Part shown: in pieces, positions 1-7,516 of the stretch
Layout: each line of letters opens with the position of its first letter
Position numbering within the stretch: position 1 is the stretch's first letter
Origin: Hyphomicrobiales bacterium
GTDB lineage: Bacteria > Pseudomonadota > Alphaproteobacteria > Rhizobiales > Aestuariivirgaceae
Length of the DNA: 10,377 bases
Direction of reading: 5' to 3'
Assembly (NCBI GenBank): GCA_027051995.1
Contig: JALUFY010000228.1
Span: 1,081-11,457 of the forward strand
Program-made: the position numbers and the translations under genes
Notes under the pieces: model-generated
What the model saw: the letters and a program-made list of their open reading frames with translations, nothing else
Database searches by the model: none
Told to the model about the DNA's origin: nothing

Positions 1-1992
1 AGCCCGGCGCAGAAGAAGGCCGCGCCGGCCGCCGAGCCGCGCAAGAAGCGCGAGACCCGCCCGGCGCCTTCGAAGCCCTCGCGCGGCGGCGATAAGCGCA
101 GGCGCGGCAAGCTGACCATCGCGCGCGCCCTCTCCGGCGAGTCGGAAGAGGGGCGGGCCCGTTCGCTGGCCGCCTTCCGCCGCCGCATGGAGCGCCAGAA
201 GAAGCAGGCCACGGGCTTTTCCGCCCCCCGGGAGAAGATCGCCCGCGAGGTGGTGATCCCGGAGGCCATCACCATTCAGGAGCTGGCGCACCGCATGGCC
301 GAGCGGGCCGTGGACATCATCAAGTTCCTGATGAAACAGGGGCAGATGCACAAGATCAACGACGTCATCGACGCCGACACCGCCGAACTGATCGCCGAGG
401 ACTTCGGCCACAAGGTCAAGCGGGTATCCGAGGCGGACGTGGAGGAAGGCCTGTCCGGCGGCGAGGATCCGGAGGATACGCTCAAGCCGCGCCCGCCGGT
501 GGTGACGGTGATGGGCCACGTCGATCACGGCAAGACCTCCATCCTGGACGCCATCCGCAAGACCAAGGTGACCTCCGGCGAGGCCGGCGGCATCACCCAG
601 CACATCGGCGCCTATCAGGTGGAGACGGAAAACGGCAGGATCACCTTCCTGGATACGCCCGGCCACGAGGCCTTCACCTCCATGCGGGCGCGTGGCGCCA
701 AGGCCACGGACATCGTGGTGCTGGTGGTGGCCGCCGATGACGGGGTGAAGCCGCAGACGGTGGAGGCCATCAACCACGCCAAGGCGGCGGAGGTGCCGGT
801 CATCGTGGCGATCAACAAGATCGACAAGCCGGAAGCCGACGCCAACCGGGCGCGCACCGAACTGATGCAGCACGAGGTCTTCGTGGAGAGCATGGGCGGC
901 GACGCGCTGGACGTGGAGGTCTCCGCGCTCACCGGCCAGGGGCTGCCGGAGCTGCTGGAGGCCATCAGCCTGCAATCGGAGATGATGGAGCTGAAGGCCA
1001 ACCCCGGCCGCAACGCCGAAGGGCTCGTTGTGGAGGCCAAGCTGGATCGCGGACGCGGCCCGGTGGCCACGGTGCTGGTGCAGCGCGGCACGCTGAAGGT
1101 GGGCAACGTGGTTGTCGCGGGCGCGGCCTGGGGCAAGGTGCGCGCGCTCATCGACGACACCGGAAAGAACGTCGTTTCGGCTGGGCCCTCCTTCCCCGTG
1201 GAGGTGCTGGGCTTCAATGGCGTGCCCGACGCCGGCGACATGCTGGTGGCGGTGGATTCGGAGGCCCGCGCCCGCGAGGTGGCCGAATACCGCCAGCGCA
1301 AGCGCCGCGAGGCCAAGGGCGTGTCCATGCGCCGCGCCTCTCTGGAGCAGATGATGAGCCAGATGAAGGAAGGCGAGCTGAAGGAGTTTCCCATTCTCAT
1401 CAAGGCCGATGTGCAGGGCTCGGCGGAGGCCATCGTGCAGGCGCTTGAGAAGCTGGGCAACGACGAGGTGCGCGCCCGCGTGGTGCATTACGGCGTCGGC
1501 GGCGTCAGCGAATCGGATGTGCAGCTGGCCGCGGCCACCGGCGCGGTGATCCTGGGCTTCAACGTGCGCGCCAACAAGCAGGCGCGCGACGCGGCGGAGC
1601 GCGAGGGCATCGAGGTGCGCTATTACAACATCATCTACGATCTGGTGGATGACATGAAACAGGCCATGTCCGGCCTGCTGGCGCCGGAGCTGCGCGAGAC
1701 GCATATGGGCAACGCCGAAATCCTCGAGGTCTTCAACATCTCCAAGGTCGGCAAGATCGCCGGCTGCAAGGTCACGGAAGGCTCCGTGGAGCGCGGCGCG
1801 GGCGTGCGCCTGATCCGCGACAGCGTGGTCATTCACGAAGGCAGGCTGAGCACCCTGAAGCGCTTCAAGGACGAGGTAAAAAGCGTCTCCGCCGGGCAGG
1901 AATGCGGCATGGCCTTCGAGAATTGGCAGGATCTGAAGGTTGGCGACGTGATCGAATGCTACCGGGTCGAGGAGATCAAGCGCAGCCTGTAG
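1..1992 (+). CDS. infB: Translation initiation factor IF-2 (5' end missing)
   Basis: IF-2 is the GTPase that brings initiator fMet-tRNA to the 30S subunit and promotes 50S joining. The frame is open from base 1, so the gene runs in from the left; the ATG at 187 is internal. Of 663 visible codons, about 33-70 are the basic charged linker ([13 protein letters not shown]), and about 86-140 are the IF2_N fold ([19 protein letters not shown]). The G domain has GHVDHGKT at 172-179, DTPGH at 218-222, NKID at 272-275 and SAL at 308-310. The remainder holds the beta-barrel domain II, the linker domain and the C-terminal initiator-tRNA binding domain, ending at TAG 1990-1992. All GTPase motifs are intact. 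The missing N-terminal part is normally long and poorly conserved. The gene leads the rbfA-truB-rpsO-pnp cluster. Identification is certain from the motifs; only the start is unknown. Confidence 0.98.
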   Translation, partial: SPAQKKAAPAAEPRKKRETRPAPSKPSRGGDKRRRGKLTIARALSGESEEGRARSLAAFRRRMERQKKQATGFSAPREKIAREVVIPEAITIQELAHRMAERAVDIIKFLMKQGQMHKINDVIDADTAELIAEDFGHKVKRVSEADVEEGLSGGEDPEDTLKPRPPVVTVMGHVDHGKTSILDAIRKTKVTSGEAGGITQHIGAYQVETENGRITFLDTPGHEAFTSMRARGAKATDIVVLVVAADDGVKPQTVEAINHAKAAEVPVIVAINKIDKPEADANRARTELMQHEVFVESMGGDALDVEVSALTGQGLPELLEAISLQSEMMELKANPGRNAEGLVVEAKLDRGRGPVATVLVQRGTLKVGNVVVAGAAWGKVRALIDDTGKNVVSAGPSFPVEVLGFNGVPDAGDMLVAVDSEARAREVAEYRQRKRREAKGVSMRRASLEQMMSQMKEGELKEFPILIKADVQGSAEAIVQALEKLGNDEVRARVVHYGVGGVSESDVQLAAATGAVILGFNVRANKQARDAAEREGIEVRYYNIIYDLVDDMKQAMSGLLAPELRETHMGNAEILEVFNISKVGKIAGCKVTEGSVERGAGVRLIRDSVVIHEGRLSTLKRFKDEVKSVSAGQECGMAFENWQDLKVGDVIECYRVEEIKRSL

Positions 1993-2020
1993 CGGCCCCG
2001 CGCCTGGAGAGCGAACAAGC

Positions 2021-2422
2021 ATGAGCAAGAGAAAACCGCCCTCGCAGCGCCAGTTGCGGGTGGGCGAGAGCATCCGCCACGCGCTGGGAGAGGCGTTCAT
2101 CGCCCGCAGGCTGGACGAGCCGGGGCTGGACACCGCCGCCATCACGGTCACCGAAGTGGACACCTCGCCGGATCTGAAAGTGGCGACGGTTTACGTGCGG
2201 CCCCTGCTGGACAAGGACCGCGAGGGACTGGCGAGGCGGCTGAACGAACGCGGCAAGACCTTTCGCGGGCTGATCTCGCGGCGGCTGAAAGGCATGAAAT
2301 ACATGCCGGCCCTGCGCTTCAAGCTCGACCCTTCCGCAGATCACGCGGCGCGCATCGACGAGCTGCTGCGCAAGCCGGAAGTGGCGCGCGACCTGCGCAA
2401 ATCCGAAGACGACGAGGACTGA
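2021..2422 (+). CDS. rbfA: 30S ribosome-binding factor A
   Basis: RbfA is a small KH-type RNA-binding protein needed for late maturation of the 30S subunit and 16S rRNA 5'-end processing, and for growth in the cold. The 133-residue product has the family's hallmarks: an N-terminal stretch RQLRVGESIRHALGEAF, the segment ITVTEVDTSPDLKVATVYVRPL, and a C-terminal part with LRFKLDPSADHAARIDELL. The length is normal for alphaproteobacterial members, with a short acidic tail (KSEDDED). The ATG at 2021 follows a purine-rich TGGAGAG about ten bases upstream. It lies 28 bases after the infB stop with no terminator between, so co-transcription with infB is likely. Its TGA (2420-2422) abuts the truB ATG, which suggests translational coupling. 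Confidence 0.96.
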   Translation: MSKRKPPSQRQLRVGESIRHALGEAFIARRLDEPGLDTAAITVTEVDTSPDLKVATVYVRPLLDKDREGLARRLNERGKTFRGLISRRLKGMKYMPALRFKLDPSADHAARIDELLRKPEVARDLRKSEDDED

Positions 2423-3346
2423 ATGGCCCGCAAGAGACGTGGCGATCCCGTGCACGGCTGGCTCGTGCTCGACAAGCCCTTTGATATGACGTCCACCGCC
2501 GCGGTGGGCATGATGAAACGCATGTTCAACGCGCAAAAGGCGGGTCACGGCGGCACGCTCGATCCGCTGGCCACGGGCATTCTGCCCATCGCCTTCGGCG
2601 AGGCCACCAAGACCGTGCAATGGGTGATGGACGGTGAGAAGGCCTACCGCTTTACCGTGCGCTGGGGCGAGGAGCGCGACACCGACGACGCCGAGGGCGA
2701 GGTGGTGGAGACTTCCGCCGCGCGCCCCTCGCGGGAGGACATCGAGGCGGTTCTGCCCGGCTACATCGGCGAGATTTCGCAGCTGCCGCCGAGGTTCTCG
2801 GCCATCAAGGTCAGGGGCGAGCGCGCCTATGACCTGGCGCGCGACGGCGAGAAGGTGGAGCTGAAACCGCGCCTGATCATGATCCATGACCTGAAGCTGG
2901 TGGAGCAGCCGGACGCCGATACCGCCGTTTTCGAGGCCGAAACCGGCAAGGGCGCGTATGTGCGGGCCCTGGCGCGCGACATCGGCCGCGAGCTGGGCTG
3001 TCTTGGCCATATCATCCAGCTTCAGCGCACGCGCGTGGGCCCGTTTGGCATGGAAGATGCGATTTCTCTGGAAAAGCTCGAGGAATTGCGCCATAAGGAC
3101 GCCGGACGCATTGCCCTGCGGGAGGCGCTGCTGCCGATCGAGACCGCGCTGGACGACATCCCGGCGCTGGCCATTGACCGGCCGCAGGCCGCCCGCATTG
3201 TGCGTGGACAGCAGGTGATCCTGCGCGGGGCGGAAGCGCCCGTGGCCGAGGACGTGGTTCTGGTGACGTGGAAGGGAAAGCCCGTCGCGCTGGGAACCAT
3301 CGAGGCCGGGGTGCTGAAACCGCGCCGGGTTTTCAACCTGACCTGA
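2423..3346 (+). CDS. truB: tRNA pseudouridine(55) synthase TruB
   Basis: TruB converts U55 in the T-loop of elongator tRNAs to pseudouridine and also acts as a tRNA chaperone in the cytoplasm. The 307-residue protein opens with [15 protein letters not shown], followed by the catalytic box [15 protein letters not shown] with the nucleophilic aspartate at D47. Further family segments are [39 protein letters not shown] and the [18 protein letters not shown] motif. The last roughly 50 residues form the expected C-terminal accessory domain ([19 protein letters not shown]). No key residue is missing and the length is normal. The ATG sits directly on the end of rbfA without space for a separate leader, so its ribosome-binding site lies inside the rbfA 3' end. 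The TruB identity is firm. Confidence 0.97.
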   Translation: MARKRRGDPVHGWLVLDKPFDMTSTAAVGMMKRMFNAQKAGHGGTLDPLATGILPIAFGEATKTVQWVMDGEKAYRFTVRWGEERDTDDAEGEVVETSAARPSREDIEAVLPGYIGEISQLPPRFSAIKVRGERAYDLARDGEKVELKPRLIMIHDLKLVEQPDADTAVFEAETGKGAYVRALARDIGRELGCLGHIIQLQRTRVGPFGMEDAISLEKLEELRHKDAGRIALREALLPIETALDDIPALAIDRPQAARIVRGQQVILRGAEAPVAEDVVLVTWKGKPVALGTIEAGVLKPRRVFNLT

Positions 3347-3402
3347 TCCGCGCGGTGCGCCCGCCGAGTTATACAGAAAACCAGACAACCAGGAGTTACC
3401 CG

Positions 3403-3672
3403 ATGTCGATTACGCCCGAACGCAAGGCCGAGCTGATCAAGGAATACGCGACAACCGAAGGCGATACGGGTTCGCCGGAGGTGCAGGTGGCGGTGCTGAC
3501 CGAGCGCATCCGCAACCTGACGGAGCATTTCCGCACCCACAAGAAAGACAACCATTCCCGGCGCGGCCTGCTGAAGCTGGTGTCGCAGCGCCGCAAGCTG
3601 CTGGATTACCTGAAGCGCAAGGATGAAGCCCGCTACGCGGATCTCATCAAGCGCCTTGGCCTGCGCCGCTAG
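3403..3672 (+). CDS. rpsO: 30S ribosomal protein S15
   Basis: S15 is a primary 16S rRNA-binding protein of the 30S platform and forms an intersubunit bridge with 23S rRNA. The start is the ATG at 3403, giving the usual 89 residues ([16 protein letters not shown]...). It is preceded by a clear AGGAG at 3391-3395 seven bases upstream. An in-frame opening reaches back into truB, but that longer version would add residues unlike any S15. The conserved [17 protein letters not shown], the [20 protein letters not shown] rRNA-binding stretch, and the [12 protein letters not shown] end are all present. It follows truB by 56 bases and precedes pnp by 202 bases, the common bacterial order. I see no S15-binding pseudoknot that I could defend in the short leader. 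Confidence 0.98.
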   Translation: MSITPERKAELIKEYATTEGDTGSPEVQVAVLTERIRNLTEHFRTHKKDNHSRRGLLKLVSQRRKLLDYLKRKDEARYADLIKRLGLRR

Positions 3673-3730
3673 GCGCGCGCCCTTGAGGGGGCATTCAAGC
3701 ATGTCTGCATCTTGCTGAAATCATGAAAGG

Positions 3731-3757
3731 GACGGGCCGGGATACGCCGGGTCCGTC
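3731..3757 (+). ncRNA. Stem-loop after rpsO (possible attenuator)
   Basis: The + strand RNA can pair 3731-3736 with 3752-3757 (one G-U pair). After a bulged G at 3751 it can also pair CCGG 3737-3740 with CCGG 3747-3750, leaving a six-base loop. It is followed by TCTC, a GCGC-TTTT-GCGC mini-hairpin (3760-3771), but no proper U-tract. It lies 58 bases after the rpsO stop, where E. coli has a leaky rpsO terminator before pnp. An attenuator or an mRNA-stabilising 3' structure would fit; this is inferred from position and pairing only. Confidence 0.45.
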
Positions 3758-3829
3758 TCGCGCTTTTGCGCACCCGCCTGCAGGCAGGATGAGATGTAAC
3801 GGAAACGAAAGACAGGCGGAAAACGCAAG

Positions 3830-3846
3830 GCGCCCGCACCGGGCGC
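3830..3846 (+). promoter_or_regulatory. pnp leader hairpin, flanked by direct repeats
   Basis: GCGCCCG (3830-3836) pairs perfectly with CGGGCGC (3840-3846) around a CAC loop. It ends 28 bases before the pnp start codon and just upstream of the purine-rich ribosome-binding region at 3858-3870. The hairpin is bracketed by two copies of AAGACAGGC (3809-3817 and 3849-3857), exactly 40 bases apart. In E. coli the pnp leader forms a stem cut by RNase III, after which PNPase represses its own translation. A comparable role here is an inference from position and structure. Confidence 0.5.
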
Positions 3847-3874
3847 GCAAGACAGGCAGGAAAAGAGAGACAGA

Positions 3875-5992
3875 ATGTTTGATATCCACGTTGAAGAAAT
3901 CGAATGGGGCGGACGCCCGCTGAAGCTGGAAACCGGCCGCATCGCGCGGCAGGCCGATGGCGCGGTTCTGGCCACCTATGGCGAGACCTCCGTGCTGGCC
4001 ACGGTGGTGGCCGAGAAATCGCCGCGCCCGGGGCTGGACTTCTTCCCCCTGACCGTGAATTATCAGGAAAAGACCTACGCGGCGGGCAAGATCCCCGGCG
4101 GATACTTCAAGCGCGAGGGCCGGCCCAGCGAGAAGGAAACGCTGGTGTCTCGCCTCATCGACCGGCCCATCCGGCCTTTGTTCGACAAGGCTTTCAAGTG
4201 CGAGACGCAGGTCATCGCCACGGTGCTCTCCCACGATCTGGAGAATGATCCGGACATCGTCGCCATGGTGGCCGTCTCCGCCGCGCTGGCCATCGCCAAT
4301 CTGCCCTTCAAGGGCCCGGTGGGCGGGGCGCGCGTCGGCCTCATCGAGGGGGCATACGTGCTCAACCCGGCAATCGACGAGATGGAGGACTCCAAGCTCG
4401 ATCTGGTGGTGGCGGGCACGAAGGACGCCGTGCTGATGGTGGAATCGGAGGCGAAGGAGCTCTCCGAGGACGACATGCTGGGCGCGGTGATGTTCGGCCA
4501 CAGGGAATTCCAGCCGGTGATCGGCATGATCGGCCGTCTGGCGGAAAAGGCCGCCAGGCCCGCCCGCACGGTGGAGCCGGTGGACATTTCCGATGTCGTC
4601 GAGGCGGTGCGCGCCGAAGTGGGCGAAGACCTGAAGGCGGCCTACTCCATCGTTGACAAGATGGAACGCCGCGACGCGGTGGACGCCGCCCGCGAGAAGG
4701 CCATGGCCGCCCTGTGCCCCGAGGACAAGGCGGAGGCCGGAGAGTGCGATCCGGGCAAGGTTTCGGCGGCCTTCAAGACGCTGGAGAAGGAGATCGTGCG
4801 CGGCCAGATTCTGGAAACCGGCACGCGCATCGACGGGCGCAAGCTCGATCAGGTGCGCCCGATCACCTCGCAGGTGGGCATCCTGCCGCGCACCCATGGC
4901 TCGGCGCTGTTCACCCGCGGCGAGACGCAGGCGCTGGTGGTCACCACCCTGGGCACCGGCGAGGACGAGCAGTTCATCGACGCGCTGGAGGGCACCTACC
5001 GCGAGAAGTTCCTGCTGCATTACAACTTCCCGCCCTTCTCCGTCGGCGAGACGGGCCGGGTGGGCTTCACCGGGCGGCGCGAGATCGGCCACGGCAAGCT
5101 GGCCTGGCGGGCCCTGCACGCGGTGATGCCGGACTCCAGCGAGTTTCCCTATACCATCCGCGTGGTCTCCGAGATCACCGAGTCCAACGGCTCCTCCTCC
5201 ATGGCCACGGTGTGCGGCACGTCGCTGTCGCTGATGGACGCCGGCGTGCCCATCAAGCGGCCAGTCTCGGGCATCGCCATGGGCCTGATCCTGGAGGGCG
5301 AGAAGTTCGCCGTGCTCTCCGACATCCTCGGCGACGAGGATCATCTGGGCGACATGGACTTCAAGGTGGCGGGCACCGAAGAGGGCATCACCTCGCTTCA
5401 GATGGACATCAAGGTGACCGGCATCACCGAGGAGATCATGCGCACGGCGCTGAATCAGGCCAGGGGCGGGCGCGCCCATATCCTCTCCAGGATGAAGGAG
5501 GCCCTGACCGAATCGCGCCCCGAGCTGACCGAGCATGCGCCGCGCATCGAGGTGATGAACATCCCGGTGGCCAAGATCCGCGACGTCATCGGCGCGGGCG
5601 GCAAGGTGATCCGCGAAATCGTCGAGAAGACCGGCGCCAAGATCAACGTCGCCGACGACGGCACCATCAAGATCGCCTCGGCGGACAAGAAAGCCATCAC
5701 CGCCGCCAGGGACTGGATCACCTCGCTGACGGCGGAGCCGGAAGTGGGCATGATCTATGACGGCAAGGTGGTCAAGGTCGTGGACTTCGGCGCCTTCGTC
5801 AACTTCTTCGGCCCCAAGGACGGCCTGGTGCATATCTCCGAGCTGGCCGGTCACCGCGTCGGCAAGGTCACCGACGTGGTCAAGGAAGGCGATACGGTGA
5901 AGGTCAAGCTCCTGTCCATTGATCCGCGCGGCAAGGTGCGCCTGTCCATGAAGGCGGTGGATCAGGAAACCGGCGAGGATCTGAGCAAGTAA
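3875..5992 (+). CDS. pnp: Polyribonucleotide nucleotidyltransferase (PNPase)
   Basis: PNPase degrades RNA 3' to 5' by phosphorolysis and can add tails in reverse; it is a trimer and commonly works with RNase E. The 705-residue protein shows a first RNase PH domain (about 1-145, including [27 protein letters not shown] FFRR-loop sequence), a helical linker, and a second RNase PH domain (about 320-520). The active-site residues by family comparison are D489, D495 and K497 in [13 protein letters not shown] domain follows with its GAGG loop at 573-576, then an S1 domain from about 625 ([18 protein letters not shown]) to 696. All domains are complete and the length is typical. The ATG at 3875 follows AGGAAAAGAGAGA. 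Expression is likely controlled through the structured leader upstream. A strong terminator lies 34 bases after the stop. Confidence 0.98.
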   Translation: MFDIHVEEIEWGGRPLKLETGRIARQADGAVLATYGETSVLATVVAEKSPRPGLDFFPLTVNYQEKTYAAGKIPGGYFKREGRPSEKETLVSRLIDRPIRPLFDKAFKCETQVIATVLSHDLENDPDIVAMVAVSAALAIANLPFKGPVGGARVGLIEGAYVLNPAIDEMEDSKLDLVVAGTKDAVLMVESEAKELSEDDMLGAVMFGHREFQPVIGMIGRLAEKAARPARTVEPVDISDVVEAVRAEVGEDLKAAYSIVDKMERRDAVDAAREKAMAALCPEDKAEAGECDPGKVSAAFKTLEKEIVRGQILETGTRIDGRKLDQVRPITSQVGILPRTHGSALFTRGETQALVVTTLGTGEDEQFIDALEGTYREKFLLHYNFPPFSVGETGRVGFTGRREIGHGKLAWRALHAVMPDSSEFPYTIRVVSEITESNGSSSMATVCGTSLSLMDAGVPIKRPVSGIAMGLILEGEKFAVLSDILGDEDHLGDMDFKVAGTEEGITSLQMDIKVTGITEEIMRTALNQARGGRAHILSRMKEALTESRPELTEHAPRIEVMNIPVAKIRDVIGAGGKVIREIVEKTGAKINVADDGTIKIASADKKAITAARDWITSLTAEPEVGMIYDGKVVKVVDFGAFVNFFGPKDGLVHISELAGHRVGKVTDVVKEGDTVKVKLLSIDPRGKVRLSMKAVDQETGEDLSK

Positions 5993-6026
5993 AAGCCTGC
6001 CCGCACAGACCGGACAACAAACCCCG

Positions 6027-6060
6027 CGCCTTCCGCCATATCCGGCGGAAGGCGTTTTTT
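6027..6060 (+). terminator. Intrinsic terminator of the infB-pnp cluster
   Basis: An 11-bp perfect stem pairs 6027-6037 (CGCCTTCCGCC) with 6044-6054 (GGCGGAAGGCG) around a six-base loop ATATCC. It is followed directly by six T residues (6055-6060) and further AT-rich sequence. It begins 34 bases after the pnp stop and has every feature of a Rho-independent terminator on the + strand. It separates the housekeeping cluster from the orphan gene downstream. Confidence 0.95.
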
Positions 6061-6072
6061 ATTTGTATATCA

Positions 6073-6088
6073 GCATATTATAATATGC
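6073..6088. promoter_or_regulatory. 16-bp perfect palindrome, operator-like
   Basis: GCATATTATAATATGC is a perfect palindrome, just downstream of the pnp terminator in an AT-rich patch that contrasts with the GC-rich surroundings. It contains TATAAT on both strands, but I see no matching -35 element at a suitable distance. A related shorter inverted repeat, GCATA-TGT-TATGC, lies at 6137-6149, with centres 62.5 bp apart, close to six helical turns. A binding site for a dimeric regulator is plausible; no regulator is encoded nearby. Confidence 0.45.
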
Positions 6089-6102
6089 ACTCTTGTCACA
6101 CA

Positions 6103-6165
6103 CGCCGGAATTCCGCTTGAACAATTGCAAGTATTTGCATATGTTATGCGCCGGAACACGGCTTG
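6103..6165 (+). repeat. Imperfect 17-bp direct repeat flanking the promoter
   Basis: CGCCGGAATTCCGCTTG (6103-6119) and CGCCGGAACACGGCTTG (6149-6165) match at 14 of 17 positions and start 46 bases apart. The first eight bases are identical. The two copies bracket the candidate -35/-10 region. They could be two sites for one regulator, or remnants of a small duplication; the sequence alone does not decide. Confidence 0.4.
6117..6145 (+). promoter_or_regulatory. Candidate sigma-70 promoter of the secreted orphan
   Basis: TTGAAC (6117-6122) and TATGTT (6140-6145) are 17 bases apart, a reasonable match to housekeeping -35 and -10 elements. Transcription would start near 6152, giving a leader of about 29 bases before the ATG at 6181. 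The -10 lies inside the inverted repeat GCATATGTTATGC (6137-6149), so a protein bound there would block it. This is inferred from consensus matching only. Confidence 0.45.
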
Positions 6166-6180
6166 CAAGGGGGATTCGGC

Positions 6181-6546
6181 ATGAAACACGTCAGGGCGGC
6201 GCTCATCGGCATTTCCATGATACTCGCGGGCGCGGGCGCGGCGCGCGCCGATGGTCTTGGCGATCTTCTTTCGAAGGACAAGAATCCCATGGTGCTGTTC
6301 ATCTACAACATGAGCGACGCCTGCCCGCTGGATTTCATCGGCCTGGGCAAGGACCTGGGCGAGGCCGCGGGCCTGCTTGATCCTTACGCAAAATACAAGA
6401 CCATGCCGTCATCCACCTTCGGCGATCAGGTCAAGAGCATGCACGAAAAGCAGAGAGCGGAGAGAAGCTTGCTGAAAAAGGTCATGAACCGCTCCTGCCT
6501 GCTCTCCAAGCTCTTCGGCGACGGAACCTGCAAGAAGAGCGAGTAG
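6181..6546 (+). CDS. Small secreted protein of unknown function, three cysteines
   Basis: I do not recognise this 121-residue protein. It begins with a clear Sec signal peptide: MKHVRAALIG, a hydrophobic core to about residue 21, and an ARA site predicting cleavage after A23. The mature form would be about 98 residues in the periplasm or outside the cell. That part has a short hydrophobic strand (PMVLFIYNM, 36-44), a Gly-rich middle, and a charged helical stretch (about 80-112). Cysteines are at C48, C106 and C117, so one disulfide is possible with one left over; there is no lipobox or CxxC. The ATG at 6181 is preceded by AAGGGGGA; an in-frame TTG at 6163 is a poorer start because it covers this site and would delay the signal peptide. 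The gene stands alone, with a terminator before it and a convergent gene after it. The intact signal peptide and ribosome-binding site make it a believable gene. Confidence 0.75.
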   Translation: MKHVRAALIGISMILAGAGAARADGLGDLLSKDKNPMVLFIYNMSDACPLDFIGLGKDLGEAAGLLDPYAKYKTMPSSTFGDQVKSMHEKQRAERSLLKKVMNRSCLLSKLFGDGTCKKSE

Positions 6547-6559
6547 CGGGCATGCGCTC

Positions 6560-6592
6560 AGGCGGCCTTGCGGCATCTCTTTTCAGCCGCCT
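6560..6592. terminator. Weak stem-loop between convergent genes
   Basis: AGGCGGC (6560-6566) can pair with GCCGCCT (6586-6592) around a 19-base loop that contains TCTCTTTTC. It fills the 47-base gap between the orphan's stop and the gluQ stop. It is the only candidate there for ending both transcripts. The loop is long and there is no good T-tract on either strand, so this is tentative. Confidence 0.3.
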
Positions 6593-6593
6593 C

Positions 6594-7451
6594 TCAGGAA
6601 AATCCCAGCATCCGTTTCAGCTCCTCCGCCGTCACGCCCGCCTTGCGCAGGGCGCGCAGGGAGGTGTCGCGCAGGCTCTTGGAGAGCTTGCGGCCCGCCT
6701 CGTCCGTGATCAGCCGGTGATGCGCATAGACCGGCTCGGGCAGGCTGAGCAGAGCTTGCAGAAGGCGGTGAATGGACGTGGCGTGGTAAAGATCCTGGCC
6801 GCGCGTCACATGGGTTATGCCCTGATGGGCGTCATCCACCACAACGGCGATGTGATAGGACACGCCGATGTCGCGCCGCGCCAGAATGACATCGCCCCAG
6901 TCCCCGGGGCGGGCGGCGATGACGCCCGTTTCGCCATCCGGGCCTGATCCCGTTTCGCGCCATGTCAGGGGCGCGGAAAGCCGCGCCAGGGCCTTTTTCA
7001 TGTCCAGCCGCCAGGCGGCCGCGGCCTCATCGCGCGCGGCGGTTCTGCATGTGCCGGGATAGAGCGGCGCGCCATCGGGATCGGATGGCCAGTCTGTCCG
7101 CCCTTCCAGCGCCTGCCTGATCTCCTTGCGCGAGCATTGGCAGGGATAGAGCAGGCCCATTTCCTTGAGCCTGCTCAGGGCCGCGCGATATGCGGCCATG
7201 CGGGCGCTCTGGCGCGGAACGGGGCCAGTCCAGCGCAGGCCCAGCCAGCGCAGGTCTTCAAAAATGCCTTCAATGTATTCCTCGCGCGCGCGGGTGAAGT
7301 CGATATCCTCGATGCGCAGGAGGAAGCGCCCACCGCGCCGCCGGGCGAAATTTTCGGCGTAAAGCGCGGAGAAGGCATGGCCCGCGTGCAGCCAGCCATT
7401 GGGGCTGGGGGCGAAGCGTGTTGTCACCATCCTGTCATGATCATCAGGCAT
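6594..7451 (-). CDS. gluQ: Glutamyl-Q tRNA(Asp) synthetase
   Basis: GluQ-RS is a shortened glutamyl-tRNA synthetase paralogue. It activates glutamate and attaches it to queuosine-34 of tRNA(Asp), not to a tRNA 3' end. The 285-residue product has the class I signature APSPNGWLHAGH (HIGH-like HAGH at 22-25), LLRIEDIDFTRAREEY (44-59), and a KMSKS-like KLSKS at 255-259. The zinc-binding set fits the family: C104, C106, Y131 and C135. The anticodon-binding domain of true GluRS is absent, as expected for this family and its length. The ATG at 7451 has only a weak upstream AGG; a second ATG at 7430 (MVTTRFAPSP) is a possible shorter start. It is divergent from the HNH gene with a 65-base gap and not next to dksA, its usual gammaproteobacterial neighbour. 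It implies the cell makes or salvages queuosine. Confidence 0.95.
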   Translation of the reverse strand: MPDDHDRMVTTRFAPSPNGWLHAGHAFSALYAENFARRRGGRFLLRIEDIDFTRAREEYIEGIFEDLRWLGLRWTGPVPRQSARMAAYRAALSRLKEMGLLYPCQCSRKEIRQALEGRTDWPSDPDGAPLYPGTCRTAARDEAAAAWRLDMKKALARLSAPLTWRETGSGPDGETGVIAARPGDWGDVILARRDIGVSYHIAVVVDDAHQGITHVTRGQDLYHATSIHRLLQALLSLPEPVYAHHRLITDEAGRKLSKSLRDTSLRALRKAGVTAEELKRMLGFS

Positions 7452-7463
7452 TGCGATGCCTGT

Positions 7464-7493
7464 TTGCCACAGGCCGGGCCTTGAGGCTATAGT
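7464..7493 (+). promoter_or_regulatory. Candidate sigma-70 promoter of the HNH gene
   Basis: TTGCCA (7464-7469) and TATAGT (7488-7493) are 18 bases apart. Transcription would start near 7500, leaving a short leader before the ATG at 7517 but almost none before the alternative ATG at 7505. The site is in the divergent gap with gluQ. It is a consensus match only. Confidence 0.5.
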
Positions 7494-7506
7494 CGCCGGG
7501 CCCGAT

Positions 7507-7510
7507 GGAG
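7507..7510 (+). promoter_or_regulatory. Ribosome-binding site that decides the HNH start
   Basis: GGAG at 7507-7510 lies six bases before the ATG at 7517, a near-ideal spacing. It overlaps the in-frame ATG at 7505, which itself has only GC-rich, non-Shine-Dalgarno sequence upstream. This favours 7517 as the true start. Confidence 0.6.
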
Positions 7511-7516
7511 ACTGTC

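Noticed and set aside
3369..3375. TTATACA as a -10 element for rpsO
   Set aside because: No -35-like sequence occurs at 16-18 bases upstream, which is GC-rich truB 3' sequence.
1976..3388. A 470-codon open frame on the - strand opposite rbfA and truB
   Set aside because: It is a shadow with biased composition and spans two confidently identified genes on the + strand.
3691..3710. GCAT three times at eight-base steps
   Set aside because: Four-base units in a short stretch are easily due to chance, and no other structure depends on them.
3776..3785. Ten-base palindrome GCCTGCAGGC in the rpsO-pnp gap
   Set aside because: It has no loop to form an RNA hairpin and no partner site; it looks like a chance restriction-site-like palindrome.
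3695..5854. A 719-codon open frame on the - strand opposite pnp
   Set aside because: It is a shadow of the GC-rich pnp gene: low-complexity His/Arg/Gly/Leu composition, no recognisable motifs, and pnp on the other strand is complete with all domains.
6079..6084. Perfect TATAAT inside the 16-bp palindrome as a promoter
   Set aside because: The bases a proper distance upstream are the terminator's T-tract, not a -35 element; the mirror site on the - strand also lacks one.
6093..6380. A 95-codon + strand frame overlapping the secreted orphan
   Set aside because: It starts from a non-ATG codon in the regulatory patch, has no ribosome-binding site, and runs out of frame through a gene with a good signal peptide.
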